Assembly: GCF_000482385.1 (NCBI RefSeq)
Contig: NZ_KI519394.1
Span: 105,972-169,971, forward strand
Length of the DNA: 64,000 nucleotides
Reading direction: 5' to 3'
Source: Nocardia sp. CNY236
GTDB lineage: Bacteria; Actinomycetota; Actinomycetes; Mycobacteriales; Mycobacteriaceae
Part shown: one piece after another, positions 1 to 9,251 of the stretch
How positions within the stretch are numbered: the stretch's first letter is position 1
Layout of the letters: each line of letters opens with the position of its first letter
Notes under the pieces: generated by a model
What the model saw: the letters and a program-made list of their open reading frames with translations, nothing else
Told to the model about the DNA's origin: nothing
Databases searched by the model: none
Made by a program: the position numbers and the translations under genes

Positions 1-2
1 CA

Positions 3-71
3 CGGACCTTCGACCTGCAGCGCACCGACGACGGATGGAAAGTCTGCGACCCACCCTCCGGGACACAATAG
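3..71 (+). CDS. C-terminal end of an unidentified protein (truncated by window edge)
   Basis: Frame 3 is open from the window edge to a TAG at 69-71 and reads ...TDDGWKVCDPPSGTQ. Only about 22 residues are visible. The DGWK...C pattern resembles the ends of small secreted or lipoprotein-like actinobacterial proteins, but this is too little to name a family. It lies 56 bp upstream of the next gene on the same strand. Confidence 0.45.
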   Translation, partial: RTFDLQRTDDGWKVCDPPSGTQ

Positions 72-127
72 CCGCTAAATGTAGCGCAGCTCACACATAG
101 TGGTCAATGGTCTAACTCGCCAGTAAC

Positions 128-1204
128 ATGGCCCGGACCATGAGCACGGAACAGACAATGGCACGACCGGAGACCGATTCGAGTCCGGCGTCGCTGGCCG
201 GACACCGTTTCCGGGTACGCGATCACTACGAGGTCGGCCGCGAGAAGATCCGCGAGTTCGCACGTGCGGTGCAGAACCACCACCCCGCACATCACCGAGA
301 CGATGCCGCCGGCGCACTCGGCCACTCCAGGATCATCGCGCCGCCGACGTTTGCGTCGGTGATCGGGGCGAGCGCGATCACCACCTTGTTCGACACCGTG
401 CTCACCGACTACGACCTGTCGCAGGTGCTACAAACCGACCAGGTCTTCGAGATCTATCGCCCCATTGCGGCCGGCGACCAGATCCGTAGCGAGATCGCCA
501 TCGAGTCGATCCGTCGATTCGGTGACAACGACTTTCTCGTGGTCCGCTTCGCGCTGAGCAACCAGCACGGCGATATCGCGATGGTCGGGTCGACCACGAT
601 CGCGCGGCGCAACGCAGCCGCCGACGTCGATCTGACCACCGTGATCGACAACATCATGATGCAGGGGCTGCCGGCTGCCGTGGCCTCGGAGACGGGCGAG
701 CACGCCCACAACCGCACGCTGGCTCCGCTCGGCGTCGGTCCGTTGGCCGAGCCGAACGAAGCGGACATCGCGACGGTACACACACTGCCCACCTTCGACG
801 AGCTGACACTCGGCGACCAGTTGCCCGGCGGGCGGTTCCGGCTGGCTCGGGGCGACCTGGCCAACTACGCCGGCGTCTCGGGTGACGCCAACCCGATCCA
901 CTTCAGCGACTACGCCGCACAGCTGGTCGGGCTGCCGACAGTGGTCGCACACGGCATGCTGACCATGGGGCTGGCAGGCGGCTACCTCAGCTCGTGGCTG
1001 GGTGATCCCACCGCCGTCCGGAAATTCAGCGCACGCTTCGCCGGACTCGTTCCGGTGGCCGCCGACGTCGCGAGCACCGTGGAATTCACCGGTCGCATCA
1101 AGTCACTGGATCCCGCTACGCGCACCGCGACGATCGTGCTCGGCGGTACCTCGGCGGGACGCAAGGTGTTCGGTCGCGCGTTGGCCGAAGTCCGGCTGCG
1201 CTAG
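128..1204 (+). CDS. fused HadA/HadB-type (3R)-hydroxyacyl-ACP dehydratase (double hot-dog, MaoC family)
   Basis: This 358-aa protein has two hot-dog halves. The N-terminal half carries a HadA-like stretch with the motif NHHPAHH. The C-terminal half has the MaoC hydratase signature GDANPIHFSD followed by VAHGM, giving the Asp and His expected for catalysis. Such fused proteins dehydrate (3R)-hydroxyacyl-ACP in fatty or mycolic acid elongation; in mycobacteria HadA and HadB are separate subunits. Three ATG codons (128, 143, 158) lie near the start, so the exact N-terminus is uncertain. The gene is convergent with the DUF4185 gene. A role in FAS-II is inferred from family only; an acyl-CoA hydratase role cannot be excluded. 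Confidence 0.85.
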   Translation: MARTMSTEQTMARPETDSSPASLAGHRFRVRDHYEVGREKIREFARAVQNHHPAHHRDDAAGALGHSRIIAPPTFASVIGASAITTLFDTVLTDYDLSQVLQTDQVFEIYRPIAAGDQIRSEIAIESIRRFGDNDFLVVRFALSNQHGDIAMVGSTTIARRNAAADVDLTTVIDNIMMQGLPAAVASETGEHAHNRTLAPLGVGPLAEPNEADIATVHTLPTFDELTLGDQLPGGRFRLARGDLANYAGVSGDANPIHFSDYAAQLVGLPTVVAHGMLTMGLAGGYLSSWLGDPTAVRKFSARFAGLVPVAADVASTVEFTGRIKSLDPATRTATIVLGGTSAGRKVFGRALAEVRLR

Positions 1205-1215
1205 TACGGGCCGGA

Positions 1216-2676
1216 TCATTCGGCACGCGTCGAGCGCATCAGGTAGACGTTGTAGTCGCTCCAGGTCGAGATGGTGAAGTAGAAGTCTCGCCCGGATGAC
1301 CACGGGTGGATGAACCCCCCGTACAACTCGGGGTAGTCCAGCACGGTCACCGTGGGTGTGCTCTCGGACCACTCACCCTGGGGTGAGCGCGCCTCGCGGA
1401 CCACGATCGCGGCCTTGCTGGTCTCGAGGTAGCTCATCTGCCAGGTTTTTCGGGCGGCGTCGTAGCGCACCGACAACTCGCCGACAGGAGCGTTCACGAT
1501 CGGTGTGGCCGACGCGGAGCCCCCCACGGGTGTCCACATCCCATCCTGCCAGTACTGGTAGGCGGTGGTGTTGAGTATCTGGTCCTGCGGAACGCGGGCC
1601 AAGCCCACCGCGCCGAGGCGGGTACTGGGCGTACCGAACATATAGACGTGACCCTCGTGTGGAACCATCGCACTCACTTGGAAATTCGCGAGCCCGAAAA
1701 TGTTGTCCCAGCGGGCGTGCGGGTCCTTGGTCCAGGTCTCGCCGTGGTCATCGGAGTAGGCGATCCCGCCGTAGTTGGTGAAAAACGTTCCGGGAACACT
1801 GTTCCAGGTCCGAATGGACATGTAACTCATGTACTGCCGCCCATCCAATGCGAATCCCGAGGTGGGAATGGTGGTGACCTCCACATTGTCGAGCTTGCGG
1901 CTGGAGAGCACTTCGGCGGCGTGACACCGAGAATCGGTCACCATCCGATCGAAGGTCATCCCATCGGCAAGGTCGCGATCGGAACTGAACGCCAGTACGT
2001 TGCTGCGCCAGTCCAGCCCCATCGCGCCCGGGGGGTGGAACTCGCGACCGACGGTGTCGCCGAACGCGGCGGCGACTTCCCCCGGTGCACTCTCCCACAT
2101 GATGCCCAGATCCGTGCCATACACTTGCCACCGCTTGTCGGTGCGGTTCACCGAGTTCGCGCCGGTCAGCTTCGCCACTTCCCGAGCCGGACTCAGGCGC
2201 GGCGCGGGCGGCCGAGGCGACTTTCCAGCGATCTCGACGGGCGGCTGCACCGGCTCGGGCGGTGGTGTCGGGGCCGGTTGCGGGCCGGGTCCGGGAATCG
2301 CAAAGTAGAACGGCTGAGGACTCAACAGGACCTGCGGAATACGCAGCAGCGCTGCGGGATTCGAGGAGCCATCCGGAAGGTCGGTCAGATCCGGACAGGG
2401 GTCCGCACACGGGTCCGATGGCAACTGCATCCGAATCCGCTGGGGTGCAGGCTCCGGCGGCGGCGGTGGCAGCACAGTGACCACCGGATACGGTACGGGC
2501 ACCTCGAGGGTCTCGGGTACGAGGGGTTCGTGCGTCGGCATGGGGTCGCTGGCGCACGGGCCGACCCCGATCGGGTGGTGAAGCGGTTCCGCAGTCGCGA
2601 CGTGTCGATCGCCGCAGACGAGCATTCCCGCGCCGACAACCGCGGCGCTCGCCGCGGCCGATATTCGCATGCCCAT
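1216..2676 (-). CDS. secreted DUF4185 domain protein
   Basis: The protein of about 486 aa begins with a signal-peptide-like segment (MGMRISAAASAAVVGAGM...) ending near an Ala-x-Ala site. A long Pro-rich linker (about residues 40-165) follows, then a C-terminal domain of about 330 aa with repeated GxxYMSYMS, YSDDHGETWT and LYGGFIHPW blocks. This is typical of DUF4185, a beta-propeller-like, glycosidase-like fold of unknown activity. An upstream in-frame ATG at 2721 would add 15 charged residues before the signal peptide; I prefer 2676 because the hydrophobic segment then lies at the N-terminus. It probably acts outside the membrane, on the cell wall or extracellular glycans (inference). Confidence 0.75.
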   Translation of the reverse strand: MGMRISAAASAAVVGAGMLVCGDRHVATAEPLHHPIGVGPCASDPMPTHEPLVPETLEVPVPYPVVTVLPPPPPEPAPQRIRMQLPSDPCADPCPDLTDLPDGSSNPAALLRIPQVLLSPQPFYFAIPGPGPQPAPTPPPEPVQPPVEIAGKSPRPPAPRLSPAREVAKLTGANSVNRTDKRWQVYGTDLGIMWESAPGEVAAAFGDTVGREFHPPGAMGLDWRSNVLAFSSDRDLADGMTFDRMVTDSRCHAAEVLSSRKLDNVEVTTIPTSGFALDGRQYMSYMSIRTWNSVPGTFFTNYGGIAYSDDHGETWTKDPHARWDNIFGLANFQVSAMVPHEGHVYMFGTPSTRLGAVGLARVPQDQILNTTAYQYWQDGMWTPVGGSASATPIVNAPVGELSVRYDAARKTWQMSYLETSKAAIVVREARSPQGEWSESTPTVTVLDYPELYGGFIHPWSSGRDFYFTISTWSDYNVYLMRSTRAE

Positions 2677-2981
2677 CGCCACCCTCTCGAAATCCTTTGC
2701 GGACACGAACCTTGCGGACACGAATCAGCGACCGACCCTACCCCGTCCGACTCGCGCGATCGGCTGGATTCGCGCAACTGGTCGAGCAGCAAACTTACGC
2801 GACCGCGACTGCGGCGCCGAGTGATCTGTTGTGCCACACCGGCTCTGCGCAGTCCTTCCCACCGGCAGCGCCACAGTTGCACCCGCCGTCGGACCACCGT
2901 GGTGCAGCGACGGATGTGCGGCGCTGCACCACAACGGTCGTCCCCAGCACAGCCGGGGTTGCTCAGATGAGCTCGGTCGGT

Positions 2982-4016
2982 TCAGGCGCTCACCGAGCGG
3001 CCGGCAGACTTCAGATCGTTGCAGGCTTCCACGACTCGCGCGGCCATCGACAACTCGGCCCTCTTCAAGTAGCTGCGCGGATCGTAGGTCTTCTTGTTGC
3101 CCACCTCACCGTCGATCTTCAGCACCCCGTCGTAGTTGGTGAACATATGGCCGGCGACCGGCCGAGTGAACGCATATTGGGTGTCGGTGTCGACGTTCAT
3201 CTTCACCACCCCGTAGCGCAACGAGTCCTCGATCTCGGACTTCAGCGAACCGGAACCGCCGTGGAAGACGAAGTCGAACGGTTGCGCGTCCGCGGACAGA
3301 CCCAGCGTGGCCGCGGCGACGCGCTGGCCCTCGGCCAGGATCTCCGGCCGCAGCACCACATTGCCCGGCTTGTACACCCCGTGTACGTTGCCGAATGTCG
3401 CCGCGAGCAGGTACTTGCCGTTCTCGCCCGCGCCGAGCGCGCCGATGGTCCGCTCGAAATCCTCCGCCGAGGTGTAGAGCTTTTCGTTGATTTCGGCTTC
3501 GACGCCGTCCTCCTCGCCGCCCACCACGCCGATCTCGACCTCGAGAATGATGTCGGCTGCCCGAGCGGCCTTCAACAACTCTTTCGCGATCTCGAGGTTC
3601 TCGCCGATCGGAATCGCCGAGCCGTCCCACATATGTGACTGGAACAGCGGGTTGCGGCCGGCGTCGACCCGCTCCTGAGAAATCGCGATCAACGGGCGAA
3701 CAAAGCTGTCCAGCTTGTCCTTCGGGCAATGGTCGGTGTGCAGCGCAATGGTCACGTCGTACCGGGCAGCGATCACGTGCGCGAACTCCGCCAGCGCGAC
3801 CGCGCCGGCGACCATGTCCTTCACGCCCTGGCCGGAGCCGAATTCGGCTCCACCGGTGGAGAACTGGATGATTCCGTCGCTACCCGCGTCGGCGAAGCCT
3901 TTGATGGCCGCATTGATCGTCTCCGACGATGTGCAGTTGATAGCCGGGAAGGCGAAAGAATTGGCTTTGGCCCGACCGAGCATCTCGGCATAGACCTCCG
4001 GAGTCGCGATGGGCAC
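2982..4016 (-). CDS. fba: class II fructose-bisphosphate aldolase
   Basis: This 344-aa protein cleaves fructose 1,6-bisphosphate to DHAP and glyceraldehyde 3-phosphate in glycolysis and gluconeogenesis. The class II zinc-enzyme motifs are visible: HTDHCPKDKL (catalytic Asp and first Zn His), EVEIGVVGGEEDG, ATFGNVHGVYKPG (Zn His), FHGGSGS (Zn His) and the substrate loop NVDTDTQYAFTRP. The length matches the actinobacterial family. It sits beside a DedA gene and a GH76 gene, the same order I recall in mycobacteria (Rv0363c-Rv0365c). The start ATG has an upstream GGAGG-like sequence (aggtcctac on the complementary strand). Confidence 0.97.
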   Translation of the reverse strand: MPIATPEVYAEMLGRAKANSFAFPAINCTSSETINAAIKGFADAGSDGIIQFSTGGAEFGSGQGVKDMVAGAVALAEFAHVIAARYDVTIALHTDHCPKDKLDSFVRPLIAISQERVDAGRNPLFQSHMWDGSAIPIGENLEIAKELLKAARAADIILEVEIGVVGGEEDGVEAEINEKLYTSAEDFERTIGALGAGENGKYLLAATFGNVHGVYKPGNVVLRPEILAEGQRVAAATLGLSADAQPFDFVFHGGSGSLKSEIEDSLRYGVVKMNVDTDTQYAFTRPVAGHMFTNYDGVLKIDGEVGNKKTYDPRSYLKRAELSMAARVVEACNDLKSAGRSVSA

Positions 4017-4261
4017 AGTAGGACCTCCGTGTCGTTGCAGCAGTATGGTGGCGCTGGTACCTAGTCTGTCAGCCTTACCCTAAGGCAGCGATGTTTCGCC
4101 TGGTATGCAGGGACGGAATACGTGGTTGACCGGAGAGTAGCTTTCTTCACGATGCCGGCATTCTCCAGACGAGCCGCTACGATGGGGCCGGTAATTTTGC
4201 TGGCGACTTCCCTATGCGGTGGCGAGCGACCCGAGCCAGCCATCTCGGACCAGGAGAACAC

Positions 4262-4966
4262 GTGATTCTGCAGGCAGCCACAGAATCGGTGACGAGCAAC
4301 CTCGCACTAACCGAGCTTCTCGATCCCATGCACCTGCTCACCGAAACTTGGCTCAAGGACGCAGTGCTGCCGAGCATCCTGGTGATCGTCTTCATCGAGA
4401 CCGGTTTGCTGTTCCCCATCCTGCCGGGGGACTCACTGCTGTTCACCGGCGGTCTGCTGGCAGCCCTCGAGAATCCCCCGGTGTCCATTTGGGTGCTGGT
4501 ACCCGCCACCATCGTGGTCGCTTTCGCCGGCGACCAGTGCGCGTATTGGATCGGCCGAACGATCGGGCCTGCCCTCTTCCAGAAGGAAGACAGTCGATTC
4601 TTCAAGAAACGCTACGTTACGCAAACCCACGCATTCTTCGAGAAGCACGGGCCGAAGACGGTCGTTCTCGCCCGTTTCGTTCCGATCGTGCGCACCTTCA
4701 TGCCCGTGCTGGCCGGTGCGTCGGTGATGAACTATCGCCGGTTCGTCACCTTCGACATCGTCGGCGCGCTGCTCTGGGGCGGCGGCGTCACGGTGCTCGG
4801 GTACTTCCTGGGCAATATCGCGTTCATCAGGGACCACATCGAGGCGATCTTCCTGCTCATCGTGTTCGTGTCGATCCTGCCCGGTATCACCGCGGTGGCG
4901 AAGAAGCTGCTCAACAATCGCGCGCCCGACGAGGCGCTGACCGCATCGAGCGAGACCACCCGCTGA
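4262..4966 (+). CDS. DedA family membrane protein
   Basis: This 234-aa polytopic membrane protein carries DedA (SNARE-associated / VTT domain) motifs: ETGLLFPILPGDSLLFTGG near the N-terminus and ARFVPIVRTFMPVLAGAS in the middle, followed by G-rich helices. DedA proteins act in undecaprenyl-phosphate or phospholipid translocation and envelope homeostasis. I chose the GTG at 4262 because AGGAG lies five bases upstream; an in-frame ATG at 4214 would add 16 residues. It is divergent from fba and followed after 4 bp by a second DedA gene, so the two are likely co-transcribed. Confidence 0.9.
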   Translation: MILQAATESVTSNLALTELLDPMHLLTETWLKDAVLPSILVIVFIETGLLFPILPGDSLLFTGGLLAALENPPVSIWVLVPATIVVAFAGDQCAYWIGRTIGPALFQKEDSRFFKKRYVTQTHAFFEKHGPKTVVLARFVPIVRTFMPVLAGASVMNYRRFVTFDIVGALLWGGGVTVLGYFLGNIAFIRDHIEAIFLLIVFVSILPGITAVAKKLLNNRAPDEALTASSETTR

Positions 4967-4970
4967 GCCG

Positions 4971-5669
4971 GTGCCGGGACCGTCGATGCCCCTCGCCATG
5001 GGCAGTTTCGATCCGCTGATGTCCGCTGGCCCGACACTCGTATGGGCAGTGGTGGTGACCTTCGTCTTCCTGGAATGTGCGGTGATTTTCGGGCTTTTTC
5101 TGCCCGGCGACTCCATGCTCGTCACCGCGGGGATCGTGTTGGCTTCCCACTCCGCGGGTGAGCAACACGTGTGGGCGCTGTCTCTGGGCGCGATGGTTGC
5201 AGCCATCGCAGGCAACCAGGTCGGATATGCGATCGGACAGCGCGCCGGACAGCACCTGGTCGCTCGAAAGGGCGGCAGATACGTCAACGTACGCAATGTG
5301 CAAAGAGTGTCGGAATTTCTGTTGCGATACGGGTTCGTGGCCGTGTTGGTCGCGCGGTGGATTCCGTGGGTACGCACGTTGTGCCCGTCCGTCGCAGGGG
5401 CGGCACGGATGGACCACCGCACCTTCACCGTGGCCAGCACCATCGGTGCGATCGTCTGGGCGCCGGTGCTGTTGCTCATCGGCTACTACGCCGGTGGCTT
5501 CGTTGCGCAGGTGCCGTGGCTGATGCCGATCGTCATCGGCATCCTGGTGGCCGCTCTGATCGTCGCGACGATAGTCGGAATACGGCGCTACCAGCGGGAG
5601 ATGTCACAGCCTGCCGAGGATTTCAGCCTGGCGCCCCCGCCCACACTGGCCGCGGAGACCGAGAGCTGA
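4971..5669 (+). CDS. second DedA family membrane protein
   Basis: This 232-aa membrane protein starts with GTG 4 bp after the stop of the upstream DedA gene. Family motifs are present: ECAVIFGLFLPGDSMLVTAG and ARWIPWVRTLCPSVAGAARM. It is a diverged paralogue of its neighbour rather than a recent copy, because identity is confined to the motif cores. The Arg-containing RW-P-VRT loop expected for DedA proton coupling is intact. It probably works in envelope lipid-carrier recycling. It ends tail-to-tail with the GH76 gene with only 8 bp between the stops. Confidence 0.88.
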   Translation: MPGPSMPLAMGSFDPLMSAGPTLVWAVVVTFVFLECAVIFGLFLPGDSMLVTAGIVLASHSAGEQHVWALSLGAMVAAIAGNQVGYAIGQRAGQHLVARKGGRYVNVRNVQRVSEFLLRYGFVAVLVARWIPWVRTLCPSVAGAARMDHRTFTVASTIGAIVWAPVLLLIGYYAGGFVAQVPWLMPIVIGILVAALIVATIVGIRRYQREMSQPAEDFSLAPPPTLAAETES

Positions 5670-5677
5670 GCCCACGG

Positions 5678-6892
5678 TCACAGGCCCGCCGCACTGACTT
5701 GGTGCGCCGCCTCCATGAGCAACCATCCGGACAGCTGTACCGAGAGATCGCGTTCGGGCACCCTGGACGAGGTCACCGCGCGACCAGGGGCGATGTGTCC
5801 GACCCTGGCGACGAAGCTGGGCAACTGCGCGGGCTTGTTCCAGTCGTGCCCGAACAGCGGCTCGCCCTCGACCTCCAGTCGGTTGGCCCACGCCGACGCG
5901 GCCGACGCGCGCACGATCGCCGCCGCCATCCGGCGGTCGGCGGCCTGTTGCCGGTCCCGGCCCGGCAGCATCATCGCCACCAGCGCCAGGTAGCGAATCA
6001 AGATGCCATTGAACAACCCGCTGTCGCCGACGCCACCGCCGTGCACCACGCCACTGACGGTCAGATGTTCTTCGACCGCGCCCAGCAGGCGGTGTACTCG
6101 GTCGACGTGCCTGATCTCGCCGGTCTGCACGGCCAGCTCGGTCTCCAGCCCGAGCACGACCCCCTGACAGTAGGTGAAAATCGGACGCTCGATCGCGCCG
6201 GAGGGCAGGTGGATGCCGTCCAGCATCAAGCCGGTCTCGGGGTCGCGCAGCGTCGCGTCCAACCAGTCGGCCATCTGCTGTGCACGCTGAATCCGACCGA
6301 GCCGCAACAGCGCGATCGCGGCGGGACCATTGGTCGGCGTGTTGTAGTAGTCCGATCCCACGCGCCACGGTAAGCCACCGTCCGATCGAGACACCCACCC
6401 ACTGTGCAGTGCTTTCTCCAACAGGACCAAGGCGTTGCGCACGTTGGTGCCCTGGGTGCGCTCGGCGCGTTCCAGCGCGATCGTCAGCCAGGCGATGTCA
6501 TCGAAGTACCGGTTGGTCCATCCAGTCAGATTGCGAATGCGATGTGAGCGCGCCAGCGCGGCGATCCGCTTGCGCCGAGTCGCTGTCGGCATCCGGTTGG
6601 CGGCATCGGTCGCGCAATCGATCAGGTGCGCCTGCCACCAGTAGTGCCACGAACCGAAGAAACGCTCGCGCCGGGTGGCGGGCCAGCCGACTACACCCAG
6701 TTCGGTACCGGGTAGTGCCCACAACGCACGCAGATGACGGGAGATCATCGCCGATTCGGCCATGTCGGCCCGTTCGGACCAGACAGTCGACGACTCCACA
6801 GCGTGCGGGCCCCCGGACGACGAAGCCGATCGATACGGCGTCGCCTCATGCTCCACGCGCGAAGCCTCGATATCATCGCTTCGCCAGGTCAT
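5678..6892 (-). CDS. glycoside hydrolase family 76 protein (alpha-1,6-mannanase-like)
   Basis: This 404-aa protein shows the GH76 layout: an alpha-helical toroid with the paired catalytic aspartates in YFDDIAW, plus GLPWRVG, YYNTPTNGPAA and TYCQGVVLG blocks. The family hydrolyses or transglycosylates alpha-1,6-mannan; in mycolic-acid actinomycetes a role in lipomannan/LAM turnover is plausible but inferred. No signal peptide is evident. The first 45 residues are poorly conserved in character and a start at the MAESAMISRHL methionine is possible. The order fba-dedA-GH76 matches mycobacteria. Confidence 0.85.
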   Translation of the reverse strand: MTWRSDDIEASRVEHEATPYRSASSSGGPHAVESSTVWSERADMAESAMISRHLRALWALPGTELGVVGWPATRRERFFGSWHYWWQAHLIDCATDAANRMPTATRRKRIAALARSHRIRNLTGWTNRYFDDIAWLTIALERAERTQGTNVRNALVLLEKALHSGWVSRSDGGLPWRVGSDYYNTPTNGPAAIALLRLGRIQRAQQMADWLDATLRDPETGLMLDGIHLPSGAIERPIFTYCQGVVLGLETELAVQTGEIRHVDRVHRLLGAVEEHLTVSGVVHGGGVGDSGLFNGILIRYLALVAMMLPGRDRQQAADRRMAAAIVRASAASAWANRLEVEGEPLFGHDWNKPAQLPSFVARVGHIAPGRAVTSSRVPERDLSVQLSGWLLMEAAHQVSAAGL

Positions 6893-6994
6893 GAATCAAT
6901 AGTGCCAGGATGGAACGGAATTCCGCGCCCAATTTGCTGTGCGGGCGCGGAATGCCGTGATGAACTGGGCGTCTGCAATGTGGCGGCACGTCGC

Positions 6995-7681
6995 TCACCA
7001 TGCAGCACCGAGATCGGCGTGTCGACGGACCCACGCATGCATTGCGATCCCCGCGGCGACCCCGGCATTGATGCTACGTGTGGAGCCGAACTGGGCGATC
7101 GACACCGTCATCGTGGCGGCTCGTCTGGCCGTTTCGGTGACTCCGGGTCCTTCCTGACCGAACAGCAGCAAGCATTCGCGCGGCAGTGCGGCCGACTCCA
7201 ATGGCACGGAACCGGGCACATTGTCGACTGCTACCACAGTGAGGTCCGCACGTTGGCTGAACGCCGTCAGCGCGTCGATGTCGGCATGATGTTCGATACG
7301 CTGGTAGCGATCGGTAACCATCGCGCCACGACGATTCCAGCGCCGCCGCCCCACGATATGAACGGCCGCAGCGGCGAAGGCGTTCGCGGTACGGACCACC
7401 GTTCCGATATTGGCATCGTTCCCGAAATTCTCGATGGCGACATGGAACGGGTGCCGACGCCGGTCGATGTCGGCCACGATCGCCTCGCGAGTCCAGTACC
7501 GATAGGCGTCGACCACATTGCGGCGGTCGCCGAGAGCCAGCAACTCCGGATCCAAGCGCGGATCGGGCGGCGGCGGCCCGGTGTGCTCGGCGGCCCACGG
7601 CCCCACGCCGTTCGGATGTTCCCCCCACTCGGTAGGTCCGGGCAGGTCGTGCTCCGGCGTATTCGCCGCTGGGTGACTCAC
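6995..7681 (-). CDS. TrmH/SpoU family RNA 2'-O-methyltransferase
   Basis: This 228-aa SPOUT methyltransferase shows all three SpoU motifs: motif 1 IENFGNDANIGTVVRTANAF (Asn/Arg catalytic region), motif 2 LLFGQEGPGVT and motif 3 FGSTRSINAGVAAGIAMHAW, which together form the trefoil-knot SAM site. It should methylate a ribose 2'-OH in tRNA or rRNA; the target cannot be read from the sequence. It corresponds in position to mycobacterial Rv0380c (from memory). Confidence 0.9.
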   Translation of the reverse strand: MSHPAANTPEHDLPGPTEWGEHPNGVGPWAAEHTGPPPPDPRLDPELLALGDRRNVVDAYRYWTREAIVADIDRRRHPFHVAIENFGNDANIGTVVRTANAFAAAAVHIVGRRRWNRRGAMVTDRYQRIEHHADIDALTAFSQRADLTVVAVDNVPGSVPLESAALPRECLLLFGQEGPGVTETARRAATMTVSIAQFGSTRSINAGVAAGIAMHAWVRRHADLGAAW

Positions 7682-7735
7682 GTCGACGATGCTAATCCGA
7701 CATCTGTGTGGTCGACGGCTGGACTGCCTCGGTGC

Positions 7736-8008
7736 TCAGTTGGACACGCCCCCGCCTGCAATGACAAAGATCAAGCCGATATTGGCGTTGGTGCGGCCGT
7801 CGACAGTGCCGCCGGAGGAGTCGATCTGGGCGAGCACTCGCTTACCCATCACCCATGCGACGGGCCCCAGCAATCCGCACAGAACCAAGCTCAGTATGCC
7901 CAGGATCAGAACGGGGTTGGCCTGAGGATGGTTCGGCGGATGCCCACACGGGACATATGGGCCATTGGCCGGGTACTCGGGTGGGGGAGGTTGCGGTGGA
8001 TAGTTCAC
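7736..8008 (-). CDS. small DUF4190-like membrane protein
   Basis: This 90-aa protein has a Pro/Tyr-rich cytoplasmic head (MNYPPQPPPPEYP), then a hydrophobic segment ILGILSLVLCGLLGPVAWVMG, a hydrophilic turn and a second short hydrophobic end. This is the layout of DUF4190 proteins, which are usually two-helix membrane proteins of unknown role. The C-terminal helix stops early (GLIFVIAGGGVSN), so the protein is shorter than usual and may be truncated. Confidence 0.6.
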   Translation of the reverse strand: MNYPPQPPPPEYPANGPYVPCGHPPNHPQANPVLILGILSLVLCGLLGPVAWVMGKRVLAQIDSSGGTVDGRTNANIGLIFVIAGGGVSN

Positions 8009-8094
8009 GGACTGGAGCGTAATAGATATCGTTGACTACAGCATTTACTACAGCCCGACAGCGTCTTTCGAAACATCCGGCGGTGGAGGCTGAG

Positions 8095-8541
8095 ATGAAT
8101 CACGGGCGGATATTGCGCACGGTGCTCGGAGTGACAGCCGGGTACCTGACGCTGCTCGCTCTCTGGTTGGGTTGGGTGGCGCCGCACACGCCGCCGGATA
8201 CGGTGCCATATCAGATCATGGCGATGGTGGGATTGTTCGGTTCCTGTGTCGGGATCGGGATGATGTGGGCGGCGCGACCTTCGAAAGCGGACCGCCGGTT
8301 GTGGCGTGATGGGCTGGAAGGCTGGGCCACTGTCGAGGGCGTCCATCCGCTCGAACCCACCGATCACCACACCGAGCTCACCGAGCTGGATCTGGAACTG
8401 ACAGTGCCCGGATCGGAAAGCTACCGGGGGACGGTCGTGTTCGATGTCGCACCTGCAGATCGATCCCGGTTGGCCGTCGGTGAGATCCTGTCCATCCGCG
8501 TCGACCCCACCGACCGCGACCGCATCATCCTGGTGCTGTGA
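8095..8541 (+). CDS. membrane protein with DUF3592-like C-terminal domain
   Basis: This protein of about 148 aa has two N-terminal transmembrane segments (TVLGVTAGYLTLLALWLGW and IMAMVGLFGSCVGIGMMWA) followed by a soluble beta-rich domain. The pattern WATVEGVHPLEPT...GTVVFDVAP...VGEILSIRVDPTD resembles DUF3592. I chose the ATG at 8095 because GGAGG lies 7 bp upstream; a TTG at 8032 is in frame. Function is unknown. It is divergent from the DUF4190-like gene and convergent with the YhhN gene. Confidence 0.65.
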   Translation: MNHGRILRTVLGVTAGYLTLLALWLGWVAPHTPPDTVPYQIMAMVGLFGSCVGIGMMWAARPSKADRRLWRDGLEGWATVEGVHPLEPTDHHTELTELDLELTVPGSESYRGTVVFDVAPADRSRLAVGEILSIRVDPTDRDRIILVL

Positions 8542-8555
8542 CCAGCGCACCGCCG

Positions 8556-9248
8556 TCATCGGTCGCGAGCCCGCAGGTGAGTTGTCGGGTCGGCGAGCAG
8601 ACACTGTGCGGCGGCGTAGGTCGTGACGATGATGCCTTCGGTCAGTCGGCGCGCCCGCTCACCACGAGCGAACGACCTCCGCAGCACGATGAGTCCGTCG
8701 GAGAGGGTGAACAGCAACGCCCCGAGTTCGAGCCGCCTGCAGCCGGCCCCCTCGACCGTGGCCGCATCACGCGAACCGGGACGACCCAGCGCGGGATCCG
8801 AAGCCAGTACCGCAGCGGCGCCCAGCGTAAGTCCGTAGGCCGTCAGTGGCCGCGCCACCGAGGGCGCCCGCACCCGCAGCATCCCGGCCGCAGCCGACCA
8901 CGCGACTGCCCGAGGCACTGTGGTCCGAGCCGTGGGCCGGCCGCCCATCCGCCACCACAGCGCCGCATATCCAGCCTGCATCACTGCGAACGATGACGCA
9001 CCCGCAACCAGTCGGCGATCGTCGTCGGGGTCGATGAGCACGATGTCGCCGACTGTGGCCGCACCGAGCGACCCGATCAGGGTGGCGCGGTGAGCCCGTG
9101 GCAGCGCGCGGCCTTCGGACGCCACGTCCGCCGCGAGCAGCGGCATCAACAGCGGCTTCGCGGCCCACTGTGCCCGTGCCCGCCCGGTGAAAGCGCCGTA
9201 CCCGGCTACTGCCGCGGCAGCAAGGTACGCGGCACGGAACGGGCGCAT
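8556..9248 (-). CDS. YhhN family membrane protein (lysoplasmalogenase-like)
   Basis: This 230-aa protein has about eight hydrophobic helices and the YhhN pattern: KPLLMPLLAADVA early, SLGAATVGDIVL in the middle, and LGALLFTLSDGLIVLRRS near the end. Characterised members hydrolyse the vinyl-ether bond of lysoplasmalogens. Whether this actinobacterial member does so is unknown. It lies 3 bp from the stop of the KAS III gene on the same strand, so it is probably the distal gene of that transcript. Confidence 0.75.
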   Translation of the reverse strand: MRPFRAAYLAAAAVAGYGAFTGRARAQWAAKPLLMPLLAADVASEGRALPRAHRATLIGSLGAATVGDIVLIDPDDDRRLVAGASSFAVMQAGYAALWWRMGGRPTARTTVPRAVAWSAAAGMLRVRAPSVARPLTAYGLTLGAAAVLASDPALGRPGSRDAATVEGAGCRRLELGALLFTLSDGLIVLRRSFARGERARRLTEGIIVTTYAAAQCLLADPTTHLRARDR

Positions 9249-9251
9249 CGG